Positions 1 through 9,872 are shown, counted from the stretch's first letter. The stretch: 64,000 bases of DNA from an uncultured Verrucomicrobia subdivision 3 bacterium (GCA_937890005.1 CALBZA010000003.1:23794-87793); one strand, 5' to 3'. Notes: generated by a model from the letters alone, not told the origin. A program made the numbers and translations.

Positions 1-1511
1 GCGACTTTCGTGGGAGGATGAATATCCTGCAATCCGACGAACACGATGTTGACGCCGAGCCGATGTCGATTGGCCGCCTGCTGAATTCGCTGGCGAAGAA
101 CGTTTGCGGCCTCCGCGCGTTCGGTGGACATGACTTCGTTCAGGTCGGCATTCACGAGATAGCGGACCACTTCGCGGGTGGCGACGTTCTGAAGCAGATT
201 GGTCGGCCGGTCGTTGCTGTAAACCCATTCGATCAGGTTGGTGATCTGGAATTGAACGGGGATGCTGACCGTCAACAGGCTGACCGGTGGTGGACGCCTG
301 CCTCCGACGGCATTGTTCGTCGAAACGACTTCTTCGCGATTGGCGACAATGAAGTTTTCCTCCTTCGAATGAGCAACGTTCCAGAGCACCGCCGGAGCAT
401 TTTCAAGCTGTTCATCAGGCGTGAAACCGACATTGAAGTTTTGAATCTGTTCCGTGCGGAAACGATAGACGCGGTCAAATGGCCACGGCCATTTCAGGTG
501 TGGGCCAGGATTGAGGATCGCACGGCCTTCAGACGGTTTGCCGAAATGTTCCAACACACCCTGCTCGCCCGGTTCGATGAACACGACACTCGTTGAGACG
601 AACAAAATTCCAACCTGCAGCAGCAACAGCCAGCCGAGTGCTTTTTCAAAGAAGCGATAGAACCATGTTTCTGAAACCTTGAAACCGAACTGGTAATCCA
701 GCGCCTGCGCCGCAGTGGTCACGAGGCCTTCCGGCTGGCCCAGCAATCCCACCACACGGCTTTCATACAGCGGGCGGGCCACCTTGCCCTTCACGCGCGG
801 ACGATAAATCTCAAGGATCAGATTCAGCAGCGTCTCCAGCGCAATCAATCCGAGGAGAACAACCAGCCCGCGCGCCACATACAAATCAGCTTTGAAAAAC
901 CCGGACTGACGATCCGAATCGGTTTCAACACCGATGATCCCGAGCGTGACGACAAAACAGAGATAGGCGCTGAGCAGCACCCAGCCGGCGCTCGGACGCA
1001 AAAGGCGATGGTCGCCAAGGCGCGCCATGGTGGCGGAAAATTTTCCGATCAGAAACAGGACAAGTGCGAACAGAGCGAAGAGCGACATCGCGATCGCCGG
1101 CTTCTGCATCTCGACCAGCGTCCCGCTCTTTTGCAGCCATTTCCAAAGCACGAATGCACCGACGCCTTCCAGGATGCAGAGCAGCGCTGCAAATCCGGGA
1201 ACAAAGAACCGTTCGAACTGTTCGCGCGATCTTTGCGCCGGATAGACTTCGGCATCCTTGGCTTCAAACAACGTCGCGCTCCCACGGCCCTTGGCCAGTT
1301 CATCCAGTTCCAGCTTTTCCAGCTGCTCGCGCTCCTCCAACCGCATCTGGAACCAGCTGATGGCCGACACGAGGACGCCGATGCCCATGAACGCAGCGCA
1401 CAACTGGCCTGCCAGCGAATGGGTCAGCCGCGCCAAGGCGAACGCAGTTGCGCCGACCAGCAGCAGCAACCCGAGGTTCAACAATCCATTTTTCTTTGTG
1501 CTTCGTTCCAT
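1..1511 (-). CDS. HflK-like SPFH/Band 7 membrane protein with polytopic N-terminus (3' end outside window)
   Basis: This frame is open from an ATG at 1511 to the left window edge, giving about 503 residues without a stop; I translated it by hand. The N-terminal half holds several hydrophobic segments separated by charged linkers (the first is LLNLGLLLLVGATAFALA). It then enters an SPFH domain marked by VVFIEPGEQGVLEHFGKP, a GPHLKWPWPFDRVY stretch and, near the edge, LGVNIVFVGLQDIHPP. That last stretch matches the HflK-type 'VQLQDVxPP' region. HflK proteins form membrane microdomain assemblies that modulate the FtsH protease. Ordinary HflK has a single N-terminal membrane helix, so the long polytopic N-terminus is unusual. 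An ABC-2 permease lies directly upstream on the same strand. The SPFH assignment is firm; an FtsH-modulating role is inference. Confidence 0.82.
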   Translation of the reverse strand, partial: MERSTKKNGLLNLGLLLLVGATAFALARLTHSLAGQLCAAFMGIGVLVSAISWFQMRLEEREQLEKLELDELAKGRGSATLFEAKDAEVYPAQRSREQFERFFVPGFAALLCILEGVGAFVLWKWLQKSGTLVEMQKPAIAMSLFALFALVLFLIGKFSATMARLGDHRLLRPSAGWVLLSAYLCFVVTLGIIGVETDSDRQSGFFKADLYVARGLVVLLGLIALETLLNLILEIYRPRVKGKVARPLYESRVVGLLGQPEGLVTTAAQALDYQFGFKVSETWFYRFFEKALGWLLLLQVGILFVSTSVVFIEPGEQGVLEHFGKPSEGRAILNPGPHLKWPWPFDRVYRFRTEQIQNFNVGFTPDEQLENAPAVLWNVAHSKEENFIVANREEVVSTNNAVGGRRPPPVSLLTVSIPVQFQITNLIEWVYSNDRPTNLLQNVATREVVRYLVNADLNEVMSTERAEAANVLRQRIQQAANRHRLGVNIVFVGLQDIHPPTKV

Positions 1512-1689
1512 GATGATCTCAACTGCGAATGGACGCGAATGAAAGGGAGGCAAGTTTCAGGTTCCGATTTTCGAGTTCCACGCTTCGCGCAGACTTCGAG
1601 TTCCAGGTTCCGGATGGACGCGCCGGCCCTTGCCCCAGACATTGCTGGAAGCCTCGAATTTCGAATTCGGAATTTCGCATCTTCACCGC

Positions 1690-2652
1690 TCAGCTCAGTT
1701 CTCGCTCTTCAAACAGCAGCACGGCGAATGAAAGTGCCGCGCCGACATAACCCACCACGTACGCCAGCGCCTTGCCGACATATCCCCAATGGAAAGTGCT
1801 TCTTCCCGTTTCCAGCGCGTCCGCGAGCCAGAAAAGCTGCCAGTTCGGAATCACGCTGTAAAGAATCGACGCCCACCACGCACCTTTCTCAGCAGGCCGG
1901 CCGAACAGATAGTTCGACATGAGCCCCAGCAGGAAAAATGCGGAACAGATCGCCAGCGTCGGGATCATGTCCAGCCGGGTCGAACAGGCCACTGCCAATG
2001 CCGCGAGAATCCAGGTCGCAAACAGAATCAGGATGGCGGCTGGAACCAGATTCCATTCGACATGCGCCGCCTCACCAAGACTCACCCTTTGTTCCGTGAA
2101 CTGGACGATTAAAAACGCCGCGGTGGTGACCGTCACCAGCATCGCAAAGAAGGCGTCGCTTACAAACGGACGTCGAAGGAAGAAATTGCTGAAGCCGCCA
2201 ATGCAATACGCCAGCACGAGACCGCTCGAGAAAATGCCAAGCGCCGCCAGATCTGTTTTGCCATAGGCATCGAAGGCCATGCGGCTTGCCACCAGTGCGC
2301 CGACCAGATTCACGTAAACCATCAACGTCAGCGCGCAAACCAGGCCGATATATTTCGCGATCAGGAACTGCGCGCGCCCAACCGGTTTCGAAAGAACAGC
2401 CAGCGCCGTTCCCGCCCGGAGTTCCCGCGCGAGCGCCGCCGAGGCGCTCAACACCGCGCCAAACAGCCCGGAAAGAAGCATCACCGCCAGGACGCTGGTC
2501 TTCACCAGCTTCGGCTCGTCCCCAAACGCGAAGTAATATGGCGTGGCCAGGAAAATCTCGAACGCCGTTGAGACTGTCGTCAGCAGCAGAAAAATCGGCT
2601 GCCGGACCAATTCCATGAAAGTGTTCGCTGCGATGGGTACGAATTGTCGCAT
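1690..2652 (-). CDS. ABC-2 type transporter permease
   Basis: A protein of about 320 residues with six or so hydrophobic segments. It begins MRQFVPIAANTFMELVRQP, the cytoplasmic lead-in typical of ABC-2/NosY-like permeases ('...ARNTFREALRxP'). A later segment, ALARELRAGTALAVLSKPV, matches the 'RElesGTlxxllskPvsR' signature of that family. The frame extends further upstream, but the conserved N-terminus begins at this ATG, so I chose it. The cognate ATPase is not in the window. The SPFH gene follows 178 bases downstream on the same strand, so the two may be co-transcribed. Family is clear; the substrate is unknown. Confidence 0.82.
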   Translation of the reverse strand: MRQFVPIAANTFMELVRQPIFLLLTTVSTAFEIFLATPYYFAFGDEPKLVKTSVLAVMLLSGLFGAVLSASAALARELRAGTALAVLSKPVGRAQFLIAKYIGLVCALTLMVYVNLVGALVASRMAFDAYGKTDLAALGIFSSGLVLAYCIGGFSNFFLRRPFVSDAFFAMLVTVTTAAFLIVQFTEQRVSLGEAAHVEWNLVPAAILILFATWILAALAVACSTRLDMIPTLAICSAFFLLGLMSNYLFGRPAEKGAWWASILYSVIPNWQLFWLADALETGRSTFHWGYVGKALAYVVGYVGAALSFAVLLFEERELS

Positions 2653-2809
2653 CTGGTCAGTCAGGCTGCACAGATTACGGATGATGTCATTGAATGCAAA
2701 TCGTATTCCGCGACACGAACCAGACGAACCGTCGAACATCGTCCCGGCAAAGGACGAAAGGAGAATCCCGAAACGCAATGAAACGTTCCGGGATTCACCG
2801 TGAACAAGC

Positions 2810-3292
2810 TCAGCCCGCCTGTTTCATCTTCGCAAATTCTGCCTTCGCCCGGCGTTCCAGTTCCTCCGGCGAAACATCTTCCACGTGCGTCATGAACGTC
2901 CATTCGTGCCCGAACGGATCGACGACCGTCCCGGCTCGCTCACCGTAAAACTTGTTTTCCATCGGCAGCTTGACCCTGGCTCCCGCACGGACCGCCCGGT
3001 CGAATGCAGCATCTGCGTTCTCCACATAAACGACAAACGCAACGCAGGTTCCGTTCAACGAGGCGGGCGACTTGTTGCAGCCGGGAAACTCGTCGGCCAG
3101 CATGACGATCGAATTCCCGACCACCAGTTCCGCATGCCCGACATTTATCCCGTCCGGCCCATTCATACGAAAACGTTCGGTGGCTCCGAATGCTTTCTTG
3201 TAAAAGTCGATAGCCTCCGCGGCGCCCTTGATCGTGAGGTAAGGCGTCACGGTGTGAAACCCGTCGGGTATTGGTTTGATGGTCGAACTCAT
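2810..3292 (-). CDS. VOC family (PhnB/glyoxalase-like) protein
   Basis: A 160-residue cytosolic protein starting MSSTIKPIPDGFHTVTPYL. It carries hallmarks of the PhnB-like vicinal-oxygen-chelate family: AAEAIDFYKKAFGATE near the N-terminus, a GHAEL strand, and VVDPFGHEWTFMTHVEDV near the end. Members are usually dimeric beta-alpha-beta-beta-beta metalloproteins or their non-catalytic relatives. The upstream extension of the frame is low-complexity and overlaps the promoter side of the divergent gene at 3438, so I start at 3292. No particular reaction can be assigned from sequence alone. Confidence 0.88.
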   Translation of the reverse strand: MSSTIKPIPDGFHTVTPYLTIKGAAEAIDFYKKAFGATERFRMNGPDGINVGHAELVVGNSIVMLADEFPGCNKSPASLNGTCVAFVVYVENADAAFDRAVRAGARVKLPMENKFYGERAGTVVDPFGHEWTFMTHVEDVSPEELERRAKAEFAKMKQAG

Positions 3293-3437
3293 GGTGTTTG
3301 ATGCGATTTCTCGATGGCTGCAAGTGGTTCGCGGAAGGTCCCTCCTCGGAACCGCAAGGTCAAGAGGCCTTCGCCGGCGCATGAATAAACAGCCTGCGCG
3401 GTCGTCCGAGATAAAGAACTCCTGAAAAGGAACAAAT

Positions 3438-4079
3438 ATGAAAACAACAACCTGGCTGGCTTTATTGGGGGCGGCGCTCGTGGGGATGCAACAAACCCAG
3501 GTCGAAGCCCAGAGTTTTCCAATCAAAACACAACTCACCCTTCAGCATCAGGACAGCAGCAAGCTTTCGAAAGGGGTCTATACCGACAAGGTTCGCAGTG
3601 TCCGGCTGAGCAGCAATTACATCCTCAATCTCCTCCAGCCGTTCTACACCTCGACTCTTCCCAGCGGATTTCCGCTCGGATCCAAGCTCGTGCTGGTGAA
3701 CTTCGATCATTTCGAAGTGCAGTCCGTCAACGGCGTCGTGCTCGTCAGCAACACCGCTCCATACCTGACCTACACCGACACCTACACGCAGACCAACTTT
3801 CTGTTTCAAGGCAAGGAGAACATCAACTCCGGCCTCCTGAATCACACCTATTTCTATCAGGCGACCATTCAGTTCCAGGATCCTTCGCCCTCGGGAACGT
3901 CGTTTACGTTCACCGGCAACACCGTCGAAAAATATTCACGGTCCGCTCAAGACACATTCGGCGATCACCTCGCATCCGGTTCTCTGACGATCACCGGATA
4001 CGGCTCCGGCAACATCGATGGCAGCTTCTTTCTTCTCTCGGGAAAGTTCAGCACACCCGTCATGAAATGGATTGAATGA
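3438..4079 (+). CDS. Exported protein of unknown function
   Basis: A 213-residue protein with a signal peptide (MKTTTWLALLGAALVGM..., likely cleavage after VEAQ around residue 25) and an AAAGGAA ribosome-binding site a few bases before the ATG. The mature part is rich in Thr, Ser, Tyr and Phe, with alternating hydrophobic residues suggesting a beta-rich fold. I see no catalytic motif, no lipobox and no C-terminal sorting signal. It is divergent from the VOC gene. It looks expressed and exported, but I do not recognise the family. Confidence 0.75.
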   Translation: MKTTTWLALLGAALVGMQQTQVEAQSFPIKTQLTLQHQDSSKLSKGVYTDKVRSVRLSSNYILNLLQPFYTSTLPSGFPLGSKLVLVNFDHFEVQSVNGVVLVSNTAPYLTYTDTYTQTNFLFQGKENINSGLLNHTYFYQATIQFQDPSPSGTSFTFTGNTVEKYSRSAQDTFGDHLASGSLTITGYGSGNIDGSFFLLSGKFSTPVMKWIE

Positions 4080-4406
4080 AACCGGGTTTTGAAAATTTCA
4101 GCCCGCAATCGGTTCCCGAATCCGACTGCCCGGGAAGACACACCGGCCCGATCCTGCGAATGGTCATCCGGCCATTGGGACAGGAAACGACGCGGCAAGT
4201 TCGGTTTGGATCCTTTGCCGGTGGGTTCCGCGCGAAGAAAGTATTCCGCAGCGGACACACAGAAGATGGTCGTTGATCGAATCCAGCGCCGGAATAACTC
4301 CATGCTTCAGAAAGCCGCGTTCGAGCTCAACCACACGCAGGTCTTCGATCCGAGCTGGAACTCCTGGTAGCAATTGATTGATCGTCCTCCACGCGACCGG
4401 ATCATG
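4080..4406. other. Intergenic stretch without a convincing gene
   Basis: These 327 bases lie between the convergent ends of the exported-protein gene and the chemoreceptor gene. A minus-strand frame (about 4164-4373) encodes a protein-like fragment, LLPGVPARIEDLRVVELERG, that could be a gene remnant, but it has no ribosome-binding site or recognisable family. I saw no strong terminator hairpin with a T-run and no tRNA. Confidence 0.4.
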
Positions 4407-6392
4407 TTACCGAGCCACCACTTCGCCGATGCGAGATTGCGTTCGCGAATTTGCCGAAAATCCGGGAATAAAACCACGCTCATTCGATTTCCCGGCTTCA
4501 GGCTTCGGTTCTGTCACGGTCGTGTTGATCTTCCCCACAACAACGTCATCACCACCCACCATCTGTCGCAGTTCCGCGACCATGGATTCCAGCGACGCGG
4601 CCTGTTCGTTGAGAGCAATTGCGGCGCTGGCACCTTCTTCCGCGCTGGCGGCGTTGGATTGAGTGACTTTGTCCATTTGAGACATTGCGGAGGAAACCAG
4701 TTCGATTCCCGTGCTCTGCTCCCTCGACGCGTCCGCGATCTGCCCCACCAGATCATCCATCATGCGAACCCGCGAAACGATCTCTTCGAAATGTTTTGAA
4801 ACGCGCCAGCCGATTTTGACGCCGGAACTGCTCTTTCGGATGGAATCCTCAATTCGCCCCGCGGTTTCACGCGCTGCCTCGGCAGACCGCTTCGCCAGCC
4901 CGCGCACTTCCTCCGCGACAACAGCGAACCCTTTTCCAGCCTCCCCGGCCCGGGCCGCCTCCACTGCTGCGTTCAATGCAAGCAGGTTGGTCTGGAAAGC
5001 GATTTCGTCGATGCTCTTGATAATCTTGCTGATGTTGTTGCTCGACTGCTCGATGTCCTTCATTGCAACAGCCATGTGATCCATGTCGGCGCGGCCGATG
5101 TCGGCCACATTGCGCGCCTCCGCCGCAAGCTGTTTTGCGCTGTGGGCATTTTCCGCGTTTCGTCGAATCATGCCCGACATCTCTGCCAGCGATGCGCTGG
5201 TTTCCTCCAATGAAGCCGCCTGTTGAGTGGCTCCCTCAGCGCGCGCCTGGCTCGATGATGCCACTTCTGTGGCTGCGGCGATGATCCGATACGAACCGTC
5301 GCCCAGAGTTTCCGCGAGATGATGCAGGCGGCGATTCAGACCGCGGACAATCAACCAGACGACGGCGATCAGAAGCAGCGCCGCCATCCCGATTCCAACG
5401 TGATCTGCAATTTGCTTCGCTTTGTAATCCGCGATGCGGGTGGCCAGCAGGTTGTCCAATTCGGACGCCGCGACATTCCACAACCTGAAACTCTCCTCAT
5501 GCGCGCGCCATCCGATCGCGTCGAACTTCTGTGGATCGGGAAGCGGCCCGTCCGCTACCATGCTGCGCAACAAGTCGATGAAATGCTGGTTTGCCACCCG
5601 AAAATTCGCCATCGCAGCCGGCAGGCTTTTGTGAAGTGATTCACTGACGCCGTGAAAGTTTTTGTCCTCATTCAGCGCCGCCTGCGCAGCGCTGACGATT
5701 CGATCTTCGTCAGACTGCTGGAGCAGTTCGGCCACGACAGCAATTGCGGCACGATTGCTGGTGGCGGTTCCGTCTCTCAGCCAGCCGCCGATTTCGAGGA
5801 TGGCGCGGCCGAGTCTCTCCTGATGCTGCGGCAGCGCATGAAGCGTCATGTCCATCACGTAATAGCCGTCCAGATCCGGATCGAGAACCAGGTTGGAGGT
5901 GTCGCCGGAATGCGTGATGAGCGTGCGAATCGCTGTCATCATCCGTCCCGTGATCTCGCCGCGGGAAATGAGTTCGGGCGTCGATTGTTTCAGAGTCTCC
6001 CAATCCTTCCGCACCCGGGAAGGATCTGCATGCTCCCGCTGACGGGCCGCGAGTCCGGCTGGGGTGAGTTGCAGGGCAACGCCGTGTTCGCCCACGGCCC
6101 GAATGAAGCGGCTGAATGCGGTATCGATCTGCTGCTCGAGAATTGCGAGACGTTCGCGTGAGGAACCGTGGCGGACGATGTCGCGCGCGGCGGCCTGATG
6201 ACGTGGAAGCAGTTCCAGCAGCTGTTCGAGCGGCCGTTGCAAAGCGTTTCCACGAAGTTCCTGCCGGCCGAATTCAATGTCTCTGCTGACGGTCGTGTGA
6301 ATGACAAACAACGCCACTCCCAGCATGGGAAGAAACCCGGTGATGGCGACGAGTACGAGACGATGCCACAACTTCAATCGAACGCGCTTCAT
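4407..6392 (-). CDS. Methyl-accepting chemotaxis protein
   Basis: A transmembrane chemoreceptor of 661 residues. An N-terminal membrane helix (LVLVAITGFLPMLGVALFVI) is followed by a periplasmic sensor of about 300 residues containing the GDTSNLVLDPDLDGYYVMD stretch seen in this receptor type. A second membrane helix (VGIGMAALLLIAVVWLIVRG) follows. The signalling domain shows the family tip AFQTNLLALNAAVEAARAGE and the following GKGFAVVAEEVRGLAKRS, where CheA and CheW bind. The linker after the second helix is short and lacks an obvious HAMP domain. The frame runs on upstream, but that extension is basic low-complexity sequence; MKRVRLKLWHR is the natural start. No che genes are nearby, so it presumably serves a pathway encoded elsewhere. 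Confidence 0.95.
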   Translation of the reverse strand: MKRVRLKLWHRLVLVAITGFLPMLGVALFVIHTTVSRDIEFGRQELRGNALQRPLEQLLELLPRHQAAARDIVRHGSSRERLAILEQQIDTAFSRFIRAVGEHGVALQLTPAGLAARQREHADPSRVRKDWETLKQSTPELISRGEITGRMMTAIRTLITHSGDTSNLVLDPDLDGYYVMDMTLHALPQHQERLGRAILEIGGWLRDGTATSNRAAIAVVAELLQQSDEDRIVSAAQAALNEDKNFHGVSESLHKSLPAAMANFRVANQHFIDLLRSMVADGPLPDPQKFDAIGWRAHEESFRLWNVAASELDNLLATRIADYKAKQIADHVGIGMAALLLIAVVWLIVRGLNRRLHHLAETLGDGSYRIIAAATEVASSSQARAEGATQQAASLEETSASLAEMSGMIRRNAENAHSAKQLAAEARNVADIGRADMDHMAVAMKDIEQSSNNISKIIKSIDEIAFQTNLLALNAAVEAARAGEAGKGFAVVAEEVRGLAKRSAEAARETAGRIEDSIRKSSSGVKIGWRVSKHFEEIVSRVRMMDDLVGQIADASREQSTGIELVSSAMSQMDKVTQSNAASAEEGASAAIALNEQAASLESMVAELRQMVGGDDVVVGKINTTVTEPKPEAGKSNERGFIPGFSANSRTQSRIGEVVAR

Positions 6393-6642
6393 GTGCTTGC
6401 AATGCTGAACCTGCAACCGGCAACGACAGCGGACAAAACCAGCTTGAATAACCTCATTAAACGAGCGGTTCTTGTTTTCGACAGCGCCCCACGACGCTGT
6501 CTGATGAAACCGCAAGGAACGAGCAGAGATCGGCGGGGGAACGTTTGGGTTTAGGAAAAGTTCAGGAAAGTTGAGGCAGCAGTCGTTTCGATGGAGTCGT
6601 GACGATCCGTTCCGAGCTGCGTGCACGCCCGATCGCAGCCGT

Positions 6643-8544
6643 TCAGGATGCTGCTGCTTTGATTGCCTCCAGCTCTTCCCAGCGCGCGTAGAGTTTTGCG
6701 ACTTCTTCCTTCTTCGCCGCAAGTTCGGCGAGCAGTTCGTTCGTGCGCGTGGCGTGAGTTTTGTGGAAATCCGGCGACGCAAACAAATCTTCAATTCGAC
6801 CGACTTCCGCTTCGGCCGCCTGGATCTGTGCTTCAATGCCTTCCAGTTCGCGCGCTTCCTTGAACGAAAGCTTGCGGGGCTTCGTCTGCTTCGGGGCAGC
6901 GATACTTCGCGAACCTGCCGCCGACTTGTTTGTCGAAAGAATCGCAGCGCTCTGTCGTGCAGCTTCCGCTTCGGCGCGCTTCTTCTTCTCGATGTAATAA
7001 TCGTAGTCGCCGGCGCTGTGATGAATGCGCCCGTCGCCTTCAAACGCCAGGATGTCCGTGCAAACGCGGTTGAGGAAATAGCGATCGTGACTGACAACGC
7101 ACACCACGCCTGGAAACGCGATCAACGCCTCCTCCAACACACGCAACGTGGAGAGATCGAGATCGTTCGTCGGCTCGTCGAGGATCAGGAAGTTGCCGCC
7201 ATTCTTTAAAATGCGCGCGAGCAACAATCGGCTGCGTTCGCCGCCGCTGAGATATTTCACCTGCGTGCTGACGCGATCGTCGGAAAAGAGAAACCGCTTC
7301 AGATACGCCCGCAATGAAAGCTTCGCTTCGCCCCACTGAACGAACTCCGTGCCGTCGGCCAGTTCATCGAGCACCGTGCGCTCGTCGTTCAATTGAAGCC
7401 GGCCCTGATCGACGTAATTGAACTTCGTCAGCTGACCGATCTTGATTGTGCCTTCGGTGGGCTGCAGCTGGCCGATGATGATCTTGAGCAGCGTGCTTTT
7501 GCCAAGGCCGTTTCGACCGCAAACACCGACGCGTTTGCCATTTTCAAAACTGTAGCTGAAACCGCTGAAGAGCATTCGTCCGCCGAGGGTCATTCCGATG
7601 TTGGTGAGATCGACCGTGCGATTGCCGAGTTGCGGTGGCGGCGGAATGACGAGTTCGACATCCTGTTCGACCGCCGGCCCTTCCTGGGCTGCCGTTTCGT
7701 AATAACGTTCAAATCGATTCTTCTGCTTGCTGCGTTGCGCGCGCGGGCCGGTGCGAACCCACTCGAGCTCCTTCTTCAGAAACATCTGGCGCTTGTGTTC
7801 GATCGTGGCATCGGCGGCCTGACGCTCGGCCTTCGCGAGCAGGTAATCGGTGTAGTTGCCTTCGTGCCAGAAGAACTTTCCGTCGCTCAGCTCCACCATG
7901 CGATTCACCACACGATCGAGAAAATAGCGGTCGTGTGTGACGACCAGAAATGTTCCTTTGAACGCCTCCAGAAATTCTGCAACCCACTCGATCGATTCCG
8001 GATCGAGATGGTTTGTCGGTTCGTCGAGAATCAGAAAATCCGGCCGGGCAACAATCGCGCGAGCCATGGCGACACGACGTTTTTCACCACCGGACAGTGT
8101 GTCGATGCTGCGATCGCCCGCCGGACAGTTCAGATGCGACAGCGCGGTTTCAATGCGTTGATCGAGCGTCCAGCCTTCCAGTGTCTGGATGCGATGCTCG
8201 AGTTCCTCGTGACGCTTCGACTCGGCGGGAAGCGATTCAAACTCTTCGATCAGATCGAGCACATGCTTTGCGCCGGCGCGGACATTCGCGCGAACGTCCA
8301 AAGCCGGATCGAGCGTGAAGTCCTGCGAAAGGTAACTGATGACAAGATCACGTCGGCGGCTCACGTCGCCACTGTCGGGTGTGATCTGGCCGGTGAGGAT
8401 TTTGAGGAACGTGCTTTTGCCACAGCCGTTGCGTCCGACGAGTCCGATGCGGTCGCCTTCCATGATGCCAAGCGTCGCCGAATCGAGAATGGTCTTCTCG
8501 TTATAGCGAATGACGACGTCGGTGACGGTGATGATGGAGGACAT
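6643..8544 (-). CDS. uup: ABC-F family ATPase, Uup-like
   Basis: A soluble protein of 633 residues with two ABC ATPase domains and no membrane segments. The first domain has P-loop GRNGCGKST and signature LSGGEKRRVAMARA followed by LILDEPTNHLD. The second has GRNGLGKST, LSGGERSRLLLARI and LILDEPTNDLD. A charged linker and a C-terminal coiled coil (KLSFKEARELEGIEAQI...LYARWEELEAI) match the Uup subgroup, and the length is close to E. coli Uup. ABC-F proteins of this type act on ribosomes or bind branched DNA; which applies here is not visible. The start MSSIITVTDVVIRYNEK fits the family N-terminus. It follows the ROK kinase on the same strand by 121 bases. Confidence 0.93.
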   Translation of the reverse strand: MSSIITVTDVVIRYNEKTILDSATLGIMEGDRIGLVGRNGCGKSTFLKILTGQITPDSGDVSRRRDLVISYLSQDFTLDPALDVRANVRAGAKHVLDLIEEFESLPAESKRHEELEHRIQTLEGWTLDQRIETALSHLNCPAGDRSIDTLSGGEKRRVAMARAIVARPDFLILDEPTNHLDPESIEWVAEFLEAFKGTFLVVTHDRYFLDRVVNRMVELSDGKFFWHEGNYTDYLLAKAERQAADATIEHKRQMFLKKELEWVRTGPRAQRSKQKNRFERYYETAAQEGPAVEQDVELVIPPPPQLGNRTVDLTNIGMTLGGRMLFSGFSYSFENGKRVGVCGRNGLGKSTLLKIIIGQLQPTEGTIKIGQLTKFNYVDQGRLQLNDERTVLDELADGTEFVQWGEAKLSLRAYLKRFLFSDDRVSTQVKYLSGGERSRLLLARILKNGGNFLILDEPTNDLDLSTLRVLEEALIAFPGVVCVVSHDRYFLNRVCTDILAFEGDGRIHHSAGDYDYYIEKKKRAEAEAARQSAAILSTNKSAAGSRSIAAPKQTKPRKLSFKEARELEGIEAQIQAAEAEVGRIEDLFASPDFHKTHATRTNELLAELAAKKEEVAKLYARWEELEAIKAAAS

Positions 8545-8665
8545 TACGAATGCGGAAATAAATTTCGCCGGACGAACCTGCGGGTCTTCTCTTCCCATCC
8601 TTCGCCGTTGCGAATGAAGAAGGCGATCGAGTGGGAGAGAATCAGATGAAGGGAACGTTTCCTTC

Positions 8666-9727
8666 TCACAAATCCCGCACTCCCTGCTTGTCGCGATAGA
8701 GCGCCACGAGCGCGGCACCGATTGCCTGCGAAAGATCGCCGAGAATGGCCGGCGCGAACTTGATCGTGTTCTTCTGAGCAGACCAGAGATACGGCTGGGC
8801 CGCGTCGCGCACACCGCGCAGATAGCGGTCGCGGAATTCCTGCGATGTGGATCCCGGATCCATCAACCCGCCGCCAATGATCACAATGCCTGGATCCAGG
8901 GCCATCACGAGATTCGCCACGTGCAGTCCGAGTGCGCGGGCCTGGAAATCGAAAACTTCGAGCGCGAGCGGATCGCCTTTCTGGGCGCGGCCGCGAAGGG
9001 ACAACGCCTTCTCCTTCGGCGTTCCCGGCGCGGAGTTCAGTTCATGATCCGGATACTTCGGCAGGAGAACGGAAAGCAATTGGGGCAGTCCCGAAATCGT
9101 GGTGTAGGCTTCGATGCAACCCCAGTCCTTGCCGCAGCCGCAGGTGAACGGCCTGACCTGACTCATCCCCAGAAGGTGCAACGCCGCCGGCATGTGGCCG
9201 GCCTCCATTCCCGCGAGAGTGTCGCCTTCGAGCGGAAAACCGTCAGCGCCCACAAATGCAGCGCCAAGACCGGAACCCGGCATCAGCATGAGCACCGTCG
9301 CCTTCGTGTTTCCACGCGCGTAGCCGGCTTCGGCCACGCCGCCAAAATTTCCGTCGTTGCCACAGATGAGCGGGATCGGATGGCTGGCGACCTGAGCGAG
9401 CGCCTGACTGAACGTTGTATGAACGTCCCAACCGGCGAAGCTGGCGGGAAGATTTGGCGATTTATCGAACACGCCGTATTTCAGGTACGGTCCCGGAATC
9501 GAAAGACCGACCCCTTTGACCTGTGACCATTGGAGCGAATTCTCCTTGAGGAAAATGGTGATCGCTTCAATCCAGCTGGAAATCACAGCTTCACGACCAT
9601 TCTGGGAATTCGTCGGCCGTTGCAGAAGCTTCGTGGAAATGGCCTCTCCGTTTTCCCAGACACCGTTGACCTTTGAGGTCGTTGCCCCGCCGTCCGCGCC
9701 GATGAAGACTTTCCTGTCTGTGTTCAT
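8666..9727 (-). CDS. ROK family sugar kinase
   Basis: A 353-residue protein with the actin-fold kinase layout: an N-terminal phosphate loop (FIGADGGATTSKV), catalytic Asp in CGNDGNFGGVAE, and an adenosine-binding segment around VIIGGGLMDPG. The ROK zinc motif is present: a GH pair followed after a spacer by CGCGKDWGCIEAY (CxCGxxGCxE). The family phosphorylates glucose, mannose, fructose or N-acetyl-sugars, or regulates transcription. No helix-turn-helix is present, so a kinase is favoured. It fits a sugar-degrading lifestyle given the hydrolases in the window. The exact sugar is not determined. Confidence 0.9.
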   Translation of the reverse strand: MNTDRKVFIGADGGATTSKVNGVWENGEAISTKLLQRPTNSQNGREAVISSWIEAITIFLKENSLQWSQVKGVGLSIPGPYLKYGVFDKSPNLPASFAGWDVHTTFSQALAQVASHPIPLICGNDGNFGGVAEAGYARGNTKATVLMLMPGSGLGAAFVGADGFPLEGDTLAGMEAGHMPAALHLLGMSQVRPFTCGCGKDWGCIEAYTTISGLPQLLSVLLPKYPDHELNSAPGTPKEKALSLRGRAQKGDPLALEVFDFQARALGLHVANLVMALDPGIVIIGGGLMDPGSTSQEFRDRYLRGVRDAAQPYLWSAQKNTIKFAPAILGDLSQAIGAALVALYRDKQGVRDL

Positions 9728-9816
9728 GTGTGTTGTGACTGATTCTTCCGCGATGAGCGGCAATTCTGTTTTGCAGCAACGCAAAAGGGAAGCAGGAATG
9801 CGGCGGCGCGAGCCTC

Positions 9817-9854
9817 AAAAAATAGAAACCGCCGTGACATCGCTGCCACGGCGG
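9817..9854 (-). terminator. Rho-independent terminator of the beta-strand-repeat gene
   Basis: On the minus strand, 19 bases after the stop at 9873, an 8-bp perfect stem CCGCCGTG/CACGGCGG (arms 9847-9854 and 9829-9836) is followed by TTTCTATTTTTT. Confidence 0.85.
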
Positions 9855-9872
9855 CTGCAATCCACTAACCTG

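Noticed and set aside
1008..1922. Long plus-strand open frame opposite the SPFH and permease genes
   Set aside because: Its translation is low-complexity and basic, has no family features, and overlaps two convincing minus-strand genes.
6393..7097. N-terminal extension of the chemoreceptor frame
   Set aside because: The extra 235 residues are Arg/Ser-rich without signal or domain character and overlap the uup gene; the membrane helix begins right after the ATG at 6392.
7393..8649. 418-residue plus-strand frame opposite uup
   Set aside because: It is the mirror of conserved ABC motifs on the minus strand.
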